A DNA stretch of 64,000 bases. Source: CAVQBJ01 sp963819075. GTDB taxonomy: Bacteria > Actinomycetota > Thermoleophilia > Solirubrobacterales > Solirubrobacteraceae. The position numbers and the translations under genes were made by a program. The notes under the pieces were generated by a model. The model saw nothing but the letters and a program-made list of their open reading frames with translations, was not told where the DNA came from and searched no databases. Within the stretch, counting starts at the first letter, position 1. The number at the start of each line of letters is the position of its first letter. Below are positions 16,411-23,944 of this stretch, piece after piece. The stretch covers positions 186,001 to 250,000 of the forward strand of contig CAWFUP010000008.1 of assembly GCA_963819075.1 (NCBI GenBank), in the 5' to 3' direction.

Positions 16411-16804
16411 CGCTTCGGGTCGTCTGGCCGTGCGGCGTCAACCACAATCGGGCCAGACCCTCCTCGAGATCGAGCGCCGTACCGACGTCCTCGAGCGTGA
16501 GTCCGAGCTGCACCATCGCGAACGCGACGTCGGGCGCGACGCCGACGATGATCGTCTCCGCACCACGCAGGCGCGCCGTCTGAGCGATCGCGCGAAGCGT
16601 TCGGGCCGCGTAGGAATCGAGCACGTCGAGGGCGCTGACGTCGAGGATGACCCCGGTGGCCCGGGCCCGGCCGACCCGGGCGGCGAGCTCGTCGCGGAGC
16701 TCGGCGAGGTCGTGGTCGGTGAGGTTCGGCTGCAGCGACGCGATCAGCACGCCGCGCTGGGCGAGGATCGGCGTGGCCACGTGACGCGCCCCGGTCGCGC
16801 TCAC
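16397..16804 (-). CDS. rsbS: RsbS-like STAS stressosome scaffold protein
   Basis: A 135-residue single STAS domain. The phosphorylatable serine is visible at S64 in ALDVLDSYAARTL, matching the position of the RsbS phosphoserine in Bacillus. With RsbR it forms the large stressosome core that binds RsbT. The GTG start at 16804 overlaps the rsbR stop (GTGA). The C-terminal tail of about 20 residues after the STAS fold is Arg/Thr-rich. No N-terminal sensor domain is present, as expected for RsbS. Confidence 0.92.
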   Translation of the reverse strand: MSATGARHVATPILAQRGVLIASLQPNLTDHDLAELRDELAARVGRARATGVILDVSALDVLDSYAARTLRAIAQTARLRGAETIIVGVAPDVAFAMVQLGLTLEDVGTALDLEEGLARLWLTPHGQTTRSDARR

Positions 16805-17844
16805 TCCTCGCGGATGGTCGCGGCCGTCGCGTCGCGGGCGTCCTCGCGAATGACGCGGTATCCGAGCATCTCTTCGGCGAGCTCGATCCCTCCCTGAAGG
16901 TCGCCGACGGTGCGGAGCTTGCCGAGGTCGACCCCGAGCCTGACGAGCGTCTGCGCAACCTCCGCCGACAGCCCCGTCACGATCGCCGTCGCGCCCATCA
17001 GCCGTGCCGCCTCGATGGCCTGCAGCAGGTGGTTGGCCACGTGCGTGTCCACCGACGGAACGCCGGTGATGTCGACGACGACGACCTGGCCGCGGGCGGC
17101 CCGGATCGATTGCAACAGCTGCTCGGTGAGCTGCCGCGCGCGATGCGCGTCGATCGCCCCGATGATCGGCAGGATCAGCAGGCCCTCTCGGACCTGCATG
17201 ACGGGCGTCGAGAGCTCGCGAATGGCCTGCTGCTGGTCGGAGATGGTCCGCTCGCGCTGGGCGATGTAGGTGTCGATCGCCAGGCCGATGTCCAGGAAGA
17301 CGAGCTTGCCGAGCGAGAAGTACGCCTCGAGCGCACCCGCTTGATCATCGCCGAACGCCTCGAAGATCCGCTGGCCGACGGCGCGCAGGTACCGGTTGTA
17401 TGCGCCGAGGTACCACTTCACGTCGAGGCCGATGCGCTCGTGGACACTGCCGATCCGCAGCCGATCGCGCACATATTCCTCGCCGTAGTCCCCCTGCGTG
17501 AGGCGCAGGAAGTACGCCCGCTGCATGCTCTTGACGTGCTCGAGCACGGACGCATCGTCGAAGAAGCGGCTCGTCTGCTCGAAGGCGAGGAAATGCTCGT
17601 ACAGATCCTCGATCACGGCATCCGCGTACGCCCGCGCGAGATCGTTGAGCTCAATCAGACGGGCCTCGTCGGCCGCTCCGAATTGCAACCACTGCTTGCG
17701 CTCCGACACCTCGTGGGCCGGCAGCGCGAGGACCACATCTCCGATTCGCACGTCCATCGGGGTAGTCACGACCGATCGCTCCCTCTTCAGCTCAGCGGCC
17801 CTGGCCACGACCCCCCCGCCGAGAGTTTGGCTGTCCTCCGTCAT
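16801..17844 (-). CDS. rsbR: RsbR-like stressosome sensor with globin domain
   Basis: A 347-residue stressosome sensor. Residues about 45-195 look like a sensor globin: IELNDLARAYADAVIEDLYE, then VRDRLRIGSVHERIGLDVKW and YLGAYNRYL, with H135 as the probable proximal heme ligand. A linker leads to a C-terminal STAS domain (about 208-330). Both threonines phosphorylated in Bacillus RsbR proteins have counterparts: T213 in ELSTPV and T267 in SVDTHVAN. Globin-type RsbR proteins in other bacteria bind heme and sense O2. The start is uncertain: I take the ATG at 17842-17844, but an in-frame GTG about 25 codons later has a better AGGGAG site. It is the first gene of the operon. Confidence 0.92.
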   Translation of the reverse strand: MTEDSQTLGGGVVARAAELKRERSVVTTPMDVRIGDVVLALPAHEVSERKQWLQFGAADEARLIELNDLARAYADAVIEDLYEHFLAFEQTSRFFDDASVLEHVKSMQRAYFLRLTQGDYGEEYVRDRLRIGSVHERIGLDVKWYLGAYNRYLRAVGQRIFEAFGDDQAGALEAYFSLGKLVFLDIGLAIDTYIAQRERTISDQQQAIRELSTPVMQVREGLLILPIIGAIDAHRARQLTEQLLQSIRAARGQVVVVDITGVPSVDTHVANHLLQAIEAARLMGATAIVTGLSAEVAQTLVRLGVDLGKLRTVGDLQGGIELAEEMLGYRVIREDARDATAATIREE

Positions 17845-18210
17845 GCAACCGCGCCTTTGCCGCAAACGGCACGGTGGTCGCGGTTATGTCCCGATGCCTC
17901 CCTTCGCGCGTCGCAAGATATGACTGGTCAAGCCATCTTACGCTCACTGCACGGCGATGCAACCAGTTGCCGCTCCGCGCGGCGGTTGGCACCTTCGTAC
18001 CGGCCGTTGGGCGGCGTCATACGGCGCTTGCGCCGGTTGGGCGAGATATGACAGGGAGCATCCCCGATATGCGGTAGCCGCCGAACCGGTCCGCGCCCGA
18101 TTCCTAGATCAGTCGTCCATTCTTGCTTGCCGAGGCCCGCACGCTGCCGATCTCAGGGATGACAGCGAAATCGCTTCCGCGGCCTCGCGTAGCAACGCTC
18201 GCGACCGAGA
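17845..18210. promoter_or_regulatory. Divergent intergenic region of rsbR and hybrid kinase
   Basis: This 366-base stretch contains no credible gene. A dyad lies at 17915-17939: outer arms AAGAT and ATCTT around TGAC-TG-GTCA (17921-17930). GATATGAC occurs in that area and again near 18044-18053. A small hairpin with GCCG-CAAA-CGGC (17859-17870) sits just ahead of rsbR. I do not see a convincing -35/-10 pair or a sigma-B-type promoter. Shared control of the two divergent signalling operons is plausible but unproven. Confidence 0.4.
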
Positions 18211-20427
18211 ATGTCGTCCCTACCTCCACCCGCACCGACGAGCCAGAACCGGATCGCCCTTCCCCACCGTGTCCGAGCGGGGGACACGACCCGAACTCGC
18301 CGGGTGAGCGCGGTCACGCGGCTGGCGGAGTACGTGCGACGCTGGTATGCGCCGGCGATCGTGTCGGCGCTGGCCCTCCTGTCGATCGTTGCCACCGCAT
18401 TCCTGCAGCACCGCGCCGAGGCGTACAGCCAGGCGGAGGTCAAGCTGGCCAACGTCGAGACTCAGTTCAGCGACGTCGGCGTGCGCCCGCTGCAGCTCGT
18501 CGACGGCCTCGTCCCCGCTCCCACGGTCGGGGCACAGATGCGCGGCGGCGAGCTCGCCGTGCACGATCAGCTCGCCGCGCTGGCGCGCGACGAGCCGCTG
18601 CCGAGCCTGAACGCGATCGGACGCCCGCTTCAGCGCGACTTCGCCACGGTGAACGCGATCTTTTCGCTTCTCGCGCACGATCCCCAGCTGAGCGATCCCG
18701 GGAGCGTCCTCGTCGCGGTCCATCTGGGCGTGGCGGCCAACGCCGCCGGCGGCCAGACGATGAATGCCATCGACGACGCCAAGGCCCGCTACAGGAGCAG
18801 CGCGGCTCGCACCCAGACGCAATCGCTGGTGGGATCCGCCGTCGCGATCACGGCCCTACTCGCCGCGTTCCTTCTCTTCTACCGCCGGGCGTTCCGCGCC
18901 CGGCTAGCCGCAGAGACCCTGGCCGACGATCTCGGTCGCAAGGAAGCCCACCTGGCCGAGGCCCAGCGCCAGGCCGATGTGGGCAGCTGGGAGTGGGACG
19001 CCACGAGCGGCCGGCTGATCTGGTCGGAGCAGCAGGCCCGGCTGCATCACTGGGCGAGCAGCGAGCCGCCAAAGAGCCTTGAAGCGATGCTCGAGCTGGT
19101 CGACGCCGGCTCCCGTGGAGAGCTCGCCGAAGCGCTGCAAGCAGCGAGAGCCGGCGGCCGCGCGATCAGCCTGCGCTACAAGGTCACCGGCCCGGACGGA
19201 ACCCGCATCATCGACTGCCAGGGCACGAGCTCGCGCGACGCCGCGGGCCGCCTCACCGGCCTCGTGGGCACCTGTCAGGACGTCACCGACCGGTTCCTGC
19301 GCGCGGAGGCCGAGCGCGCAACTCAGGCCAAGGACGAGTTCCTCTCGCGCATGAGCCACGAGCTCCGCACGCCGCTGAACGCGATCCTCGGGTTCAGCCA
19401 GCTCCTGGAGATGGGGGACCTGTCCGATCGCCAGCGCGCCAATGTCGATCACGTGCTGAAGGCCGGCGGGCACCTGCTCGAGCTCGTCAACGAGGTGCTG
19501 GAGATCTCACGCATCCAGTCCAACCCGCAATTCGTGTCGCTCCAGCCGGTGCGCACCGGCAGCGTCGTCGGCGAGGCGCTCGACCTCGTGGCCCCGCTGG
19601 CCGAGGCACGGCGCATCGTGGTGAGCGTGATCGACGAGCACGACGACCTGTGGGTGCTGGCAGACGTCCAGCGCCTCAGGCAGGTGCTGCTGAACCTGCT
19701 GTCCAACGCGATCAAGTACAACGCCGAAGGCGGACGCGTGCAGATCCGCGTGCGTCGCGGCGACGAGGGACAGGTCCACATCGCAGTCGCGGACGACGGT
19801 CCCGGCATTGCCCCAGACTTGCTGGTGCGACTGTTCACACCATTCGACCGCCTCGGCGCCGAGCAGGGCAACGTCGAAGGCACCGGGCTCGGATTGGCCC
19901 TGTCCAGGGCATTCGTCGAGGCGATGGGCGGCACGCTCGGAGTCCAGAGCACCCCGGGGACCGGCAGCGTCTTCACCATCGAGCTGCCGGCCGGCGAGGC
20001 CGTGGGCGAGGCCAACGACGGGCCGGACGATCGCGGCGTGAGCGCCGATGACCGGCGTCTGGTGCTCTGCGTCGACGATAATCCCGCCAACCTCGAGCTC
20101 ATCGAGCAGATCTTCCTCGACCGGCCGGCGATCGCCGTGGTCAGCACCGTGCAGGGTCGCATCGCGGTCGACCTCGCCCGCCGGCAGCGACCCGATCTCG
20201 TGCTCGTCGACCTCAACCTGCCCGACATCGACGGCGAGGAGGTCATCCGCCTCCTGCAGGCCGATCCCGACACGGCGCGGATCCCGTTCGTCGCCATCAG
20301 CGCCGATGCCACGCCGGAACGCCAGCAGCGGGTCATCGAACTCGGTGCCCTGGCCTACCTGACCAAGCCGTTCGACATCGCCGAGCTGCTGCGCGTCGTG
20401 GACGAGGCGCTGCTCGCACCCGCCTGA
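18211..20427 (+). CDS. Membrane hybrid sensor histidine kinase (PAS-HisKA-HATPase-REC)
   Basis: A 738-residue sensor. Two membrane helices (about 46-66 and 206-224) enclose a periplasmic-side domain of about 140 residues with no recognised fold. A PAS domain (about 254-363, starting VGSWEWD) precedes HisKA with phospho-acceptor H383 (FLSRMSHELRTPLNAILGF), HATPase_c with NAIKYN, DDGPGI and GTGLGLALS boxes, and a C-terminal receiver (about 618-735) with a VDLNLPD acceptor site. The start is uncertain: the ATG at 18211 adds about 30 unstructured residues, and a GTG at 18304 would begin just before TM1. The gene lies three bases before the receiver-HD-GYP gene, its obvious partner. Confidence 0.92.
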   Translation: MSSLPPPAPTSQNRIALPHRVRAGDTTRTRRVSAVTRLAEYVRRWYAPAIVSALALLSIVATAFLQHRAEAYSQAEVKLANVETQFSDVGVRPLQLVDGLVPAPTVGAQMRGGELAVHDQLAALARDEPLPSLNAIGRPLQRDFATVNAIFSLLAHDPQLSDPGSVLVAVHLGVAANAAGGQTMNAIDDAKARYRSSAARTQTQSLVGSAVAITALLAAFLLFYRRAFRARLAAETLADDLGRKEAHLAEAQRQADVGSWEWDATSGRLIWSEQQARLHHWASSEPPKSLEAMLELVDAGSRGELAEALQAARAGGRAISLRYKVTGPDGTRIIDCQGTSSRDAAGRLTGLVGTCQDVTDRFLRAEAERATQAKDEFLSRMSHELRTPLNAILGFSQLLEMGDLSDRQRANVDHVLKAGGHLLELVNEVLEISRIQSNPQFVSLQPVRTGSVVGEALDLVAPLAEARRIVVSVIDEHDDLWVLADVQRLRQVLLNLLSNAIKYNAEGGRVQIRVRRGDEGQVHIAVADDGPGIAPDLLVRLFTPFDRLGAEQGNVEGTGLGLALSRAFVEAMGGTLGVQSTPGTGSVFTIELPAGEAVGEANDGPDDRGVSADDRRLVLCVDDNPANLELIEQIFLDRPAIAVVSTVQGRIAVDLARRQRPDLVLVDLNLPDIDGEEVIRLLQADPDTARIPFVAISADATPERQQRVIELGALAYLTKPFDIAELLRVVDEALLAPA

Positions 20428-20430
20428 CCC

Positions 20431-21501
20431 ATGCCCGGCGCGCTGACCGATATGCGGGTGCTGATCGTCGACGATAACGCCGCCAACGTCGAGCTGCTCG
20501 AGCAGATCCTCGAACAGGCGGGATACACCGACCTCGTCAGCACCCAGGACCCCCGCAGCGTCCAGCACCTCTGCGTCTCCACGTCGCCCGACCTCGTCCT
20601 GCTCGACCTCCACATGCCGGATCGGTCCGGCTTCGAGGTCATGGCGGACCTTCGCGACCTGCTGCGCGAGCCCGAGAACCTGCCGATCCTCGTGGTGACG
20701 GCCGACGCGGCGCACTCGGCCAGGCGGCGCGCACTGTCCCTCGGAGCGCGCGATTTCATCAGCAAGCCGTTGGACAACGCCGAGTTGCTCCTGCGCGTGC
20801 GCAACCTCTTGCAAATGCGCAATCTGCAGAAGGAGCTCAGGAGCCGCAACGACGTCCTGACCGACGCCGTGCGCGCGCGCACCGTCGAGCTCGAGCACGC
20901 GCGGCTGGAGAGCCTTCACGTCCTCGCAGCGACTGTCGAATACGGCGACCAGGGCTCGTTCCAGCACACCCAGCGGGTTGGGCGCGCCGCCGCGCTCATC
21001 GCCGAAGCCCTCGAGTTGTCGGATACGACCGTCACGATGATCCGCGATGCCGCCCCGCTGCACGACATCGGCAAGGTCGGCGTCCCCGAGAGCATTCGCC
21101 TCAAGCCCGGCAGACTGACCGACGAGGAGTTCGCGATCATGAAGAGCCACGTCGAGATCGGTGCGAACATCCTGGCGCCGGCGAGCTCGCCGCTGCTACG
21201 TGCCGCCGCCGACATCGCGCGGACTCACCACGAGCATTGGGACGGCGGAGGCTACCTGGAGGGACTGGCGCACGAGGACATCCCGCTCACCGGGAGGATC
21301 ACCGCCGTCGCCGATGTCTTCGACGCCCTCACGCACGCGCGGACCTACAAGGAAGCATGGGATATCGACCGCGCGCTGGCCGAGATCGGCGCGCAAGCCG
21401 GTCGTCAGTTCGACGCGCGCGTCGTGGACGCGTTCATGAAGCTGAACCCGGACGGACTGATGCAGGACGTCCCGCGGCACGAAGAGGCACGCGCCGCCTG
21501 A
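20431..21501 (+). CDS. Response regulator with HD-GYP phosphodiesterase domain
   Basis: A 356-residue protein: receiver (8-125; D14/D15, acceptor D59 in LVLLDLHMPD, K112), a helical linker (about 130-165) and an HD-GYP domain (about 165-345). The metal site motifs are HDIGK (211-215) and HHEHWDGGGY (266-275). The name-giving GYP reads GYL here, a substitution in the substrate-binding signature, so activity is not certain. HD-GYP proteins hydrolyse c-di-GMP or related dinucleotides. It begins three bases after the hybrid kinase stop, suggesting a paired two-component system, and converges on the PAS-EAL gene. Confidence 0.92.
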   Translation: MPGALTDMRVLIVDDNAANVELLEQILEQAGYTDLVSTQDPRSVQHLCVSTSPDLVLLDLHMPDRSGFEVMADLRDLLREPENLPILVVTADAAHSARRRALSLGARDFISKPLDNAELLLRVRNLLQMRNLQKELRSRNDVLTDAVRARTVELEHARLESLHVLAATVEYGDQGSFQHTQRVGRAAALIAEALELSDTTVTMIRDAAPLHDIGKVGVPESIRLKPGRLTDEEFAIMKSHVEIGANILAPASSPLLRAAADIARTHHEHWDGGGYLEGLAHEDIPLTGRITAVADVFDALTHARTYKEAWDIDRALAEIGAQAGRQFDARVVDAFMKLNPDGLMQDVPRHEEARAA

Positions 21502-21584
21502 GCGGCCGTCGCGGTAGCGCAGCCGAGGCGTCCCGGCTCGAACCGATCTGGTCAGGCGGGCCGACGGGTTGACGCACGCCGAAC

Positions 21585-23555
21585 CTAGGCGGCGCGGGCC
21601 AGGCCTTCGTTCAGCGGCGCGGGCCTCGCGAGGTGGTAGCCCTGCGCGCAATCGACGCCGAGCTGACGGAGCAGCTCGAGCGTCTCGGCGTCCTCGACCC
21701 CCTCGCCCACCGTGCGCAGGTCGAAGGCATGGGCGATGGCGACAACGGCCTCCACGACGTGGTGGCTGGCCGGATTGCTCGCGAGATCGCGCACGAACTC
21801 GATGTCGATCTTCAAATAGTCGACCGGCAGCCGCTTGAGGTAGGTCAATGTGCCGTAGCCGGTCCCGAAGTCGTCGAGGGCGATCTTGCAGCCGAGTCCG
21901 TGCAGGCGCTCGACGAAGGCGCGCGCCGCCGCCTCGTCCTCGGCGAGGGCCGTCTCGGTGATCTCGACGACAAGCAGGTTCGGATCGGTGCGCGACCGCC
22001 GCAGGCAGCGCTCGAAGTGGTCCAGGATCGTCGGGTCGCCGATCGAACGGGCCGAGACGTTGATCTCGACGGGGAGGCCGCCCTCGGCGATCTGGATCCC
22101 GCGCTGGATGACCCAACGGTCGATGTCGCCGATCAGCCCGTATTGCTCGGCGATCGGCAGGTAGGAGCCGGGTGCGACGACGGACCCGTCACGATCGATC
22201 AGGCGGAGCAACAGCTCGCGCTGCACGGTCTGACCGGTGCGCAGATCGACGATCGGCTGGGCGTACAGGACGAAGCGGTCCTCGGCGAGGGCATCCTGGA
22301 TGCGGTCGATCCAGGCCAGCCGGTCCGCCTCGCGCTGGAGGGCGTCCTCGCGGGCCTTGCGCTCGGAGATGTCCTCGAACACGACGACGCAGCCCTGGAT
22401 CCCATCGGTTCTCACGAACGGCGCCGCCGTGTAGGCCACCGGGAACCTGCCGCCGCCGCGTCGGATGAACACGTCGTCGTCGACGCGGATCGTCTCGCCG
22501 TCGCGGCGCGCCCGACGCATCGGGCAGTCGACGAGAGCCAGCGGGCTGCCATCCAACCGACACGTGTGGGCGAGGTCGTGCATGATCTCGCCGCGAACCT
22601 CGCTGAGGGACCACCCGAGGAGCCGCTCGGCCGCGGCGTTCATGTAGGTCACCCGTCCGTCGGTGTCGAGCGCGAAGAGGCCCTCACCCATGCTGTCGGT
22701 GACCGCCGTGAGGTAGTTGCGCGCCTCGAGCAACGCCAGCTCGGCTGCCGTCTGTTCGGTGACGTCCTGCGAGGTGCCGCGCACGCATATGAGGGCGCCA
22801 CCGTCATCGCGCACGGCCCGCGACCGAGTCTCCAGCCACAGGGGCCCCGACTCGAGCTCGTAGCGATGACGCCGCGTCTGCTCGTCTCGGTCGCCGCGGA
22901 CGATCGCATGCAGGTCCTCGCGTGCCTGAAGTCGCGCCTCAACCGGCATGCCGCCGAGCAGCTCCTCGAGCGAGGTCCGCGTGCCAACGAGGTCCTGCTC
23001 CTCGGCCAGCGCGGTGAACACGAGCACGTCGCCGGTTGCCGCCTGCCACTCCCAGCTGGACAGCCTCGCCACCTCGTGCGCCTCGCGCAGACGCTCGCTC
23101 AGCGTGCGCAGCGCACGATGCTCGCGCTCCCGCTCCGTGATGTCGCGGAACGAGACGACGAGCCCGCAAACGGCACCCGCCGGGTCGCGCAGCGGCACGT
23201 AGTTGGCCGACATCATGACCCGGGCCCCATCCCTCACGATCTCCACCGGCACGTCGCGCAGGCCCTCGTTGGTCCGCAGCACCCGCGCGCCGACGTCGTC
23301 GGTCGCGTCGACGCCGGTGCCTGGCGGGAGGCAGGCCCGCCACCAATGGCGCCGGCCGCGTGCCGTTTCCAGGTCGATGCCGAGGATCGTCGCCGCCGCC
23401 GGGTTGGCGTCGACGAGGCGGCGCTCGGCGTCGAGGACGACGACGCCCTCCTCGAGCGCGGCGAAGACCGCGCTCTGCACGAGCTCGTGGGCCGGCGACG
23501 AACCGTCCTTCCCGCTCATCGCATCGCCCGTCGACGTCGTGTCGTGAATCCTCAT
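21585..23555 (-). CDS. Multi-PAS EAL-domain protein
   Basis: A 656-residue cytoplasmic protein with three PAS-type repeats (about 25-145, 160-275 and 280-400; each ends in a form of VSFRDITERE or VFEDISERK) and a C-terminal EAL domain (about 405-650). In the EAL domain the signature itself is ELL (RELLLRL), but EINVSARS, EITETAL, DDFGTGYGTL, LKID, GEGVED and AQGYHLARP are conserved, so it may still bind or hydrolyse c-di-GMP. There is no GGDEF domain between PAS and EAL, which is unusual. An alternative start lies 12 codons downstream. The PAS units could bind heme, flavin or small molecules; none is identifiable by eye. Confidence 0.9.
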   Translation of the reverse strand: MRIHDTTSTGDAMSGKDGSSPAHELVQSAVFAALEEGVVVLDAERRLVDANPAAATILGIDLETARGRRHWWRACLPPGTGVDATDDVGARVLRTNEGLRDVPVEIVRDGARVMMSANYVPLRDPAGAVCGLVVSFRDITEREREHRALRTLSERLREAHEVARLSSWEWQAATGDVLVFTALAEEQDLVGTRTSLEELLGGMPVEARLQAREDLHAIVRGDRDEQTRRHRYELESGPLWLETRSRAVRDDGGALICVRGTSQDVTEQTAAELALLEARNYLTAVTDSMGEGLFALDTDGRVTYMNAAAERLLGWSLSEVRGEIMHDLAHTCRLDGSPLALVDCPMRRARRDGETIRVDDDVFIRRGGGRFPVAYTAAPFVRTDGIQGCVVVFEDISERKAREDALQREADRLAWIDRIQDALAEDRFVLYAQPIVDLRTGQTVQRELLLRLIDRDGSVVAPGSYLPIAEQYGLIGDIDRWVIQRGIQIAEGGLPVEINVSARSIGDPTILDHFERCLRRSRTDPNLLVVEITETALAEDEAAARAFVERLHGLGCKIALDDFGTGYGTLTYLKRLPVDYLKIDIEFVRDLASNPASHHVVEAVVAIAHAFDLRTVGEGVEDAETLELLRQLGVDCAQGYHLARPAPLNEGLARAA

Positions 23556-23693
23556 GGTCTCAATGACGGGCGGACAGCTGCGCTCATTAACCCTTGGTCG
23601 GTCGACCAGCCTCGCTGCGCATCCCCGGTTTGCGGTAGCTGAAACGGTCGGCCGCGTCTGCGGCGCGCCGCGTCCCCGCCCACGGGGGGTGCG

Positions 23694-23891
23694 CTAAGCC
23701 GACGCCGGTCGCCCGGGCTGGTGGCCGGGGCACTCATGCACCGGCAGACGCGGGTACCGTGGGTAGTGCGGATCCGAGCGCGATCGCTCGCACAGCGAGA
23801 ACCGCGAGCCCCGGGTGGTGGCGACCACGCGCTGGTGCCGGCAGGTGTTGCACAGGCCGGCGCCGGGAACGATCGGGACTGCGGCGGCCAT
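23694..23891 (-). CDS. Small CxxC protein, unknown function
   Basis: A 65-residue protein with CNTC (13-16), a third cysteine in SLCERS and a fourth in HECPGH, a spacing that suggests one zinc site. Basic and aromatic residues between them (RSRSDPHYPRYPRLP) recall small conserved bacterial proteins of unknown function. The ATG at 23889-23891 is chosen because upstream in-frame codons overlap the ABC transporter region and are low complexity. It is divergent from the ABC exporter gene at 23945 with a 53-base gap. I do not assign a role. Confidence 0.7.
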   Translation of the reverse strand: MAAAVPIVPGAGLCNTCRHQRVVATTRGSRFSLCERSRSDPHYPRYPRLPVHECPGHQPGRPASA

Positions 23892-23944
23892 CGGCGTGGA
23901 GCCTAGCGATCTGGCTGGGCCTGCGATAATTGTGCCCGCAACGA

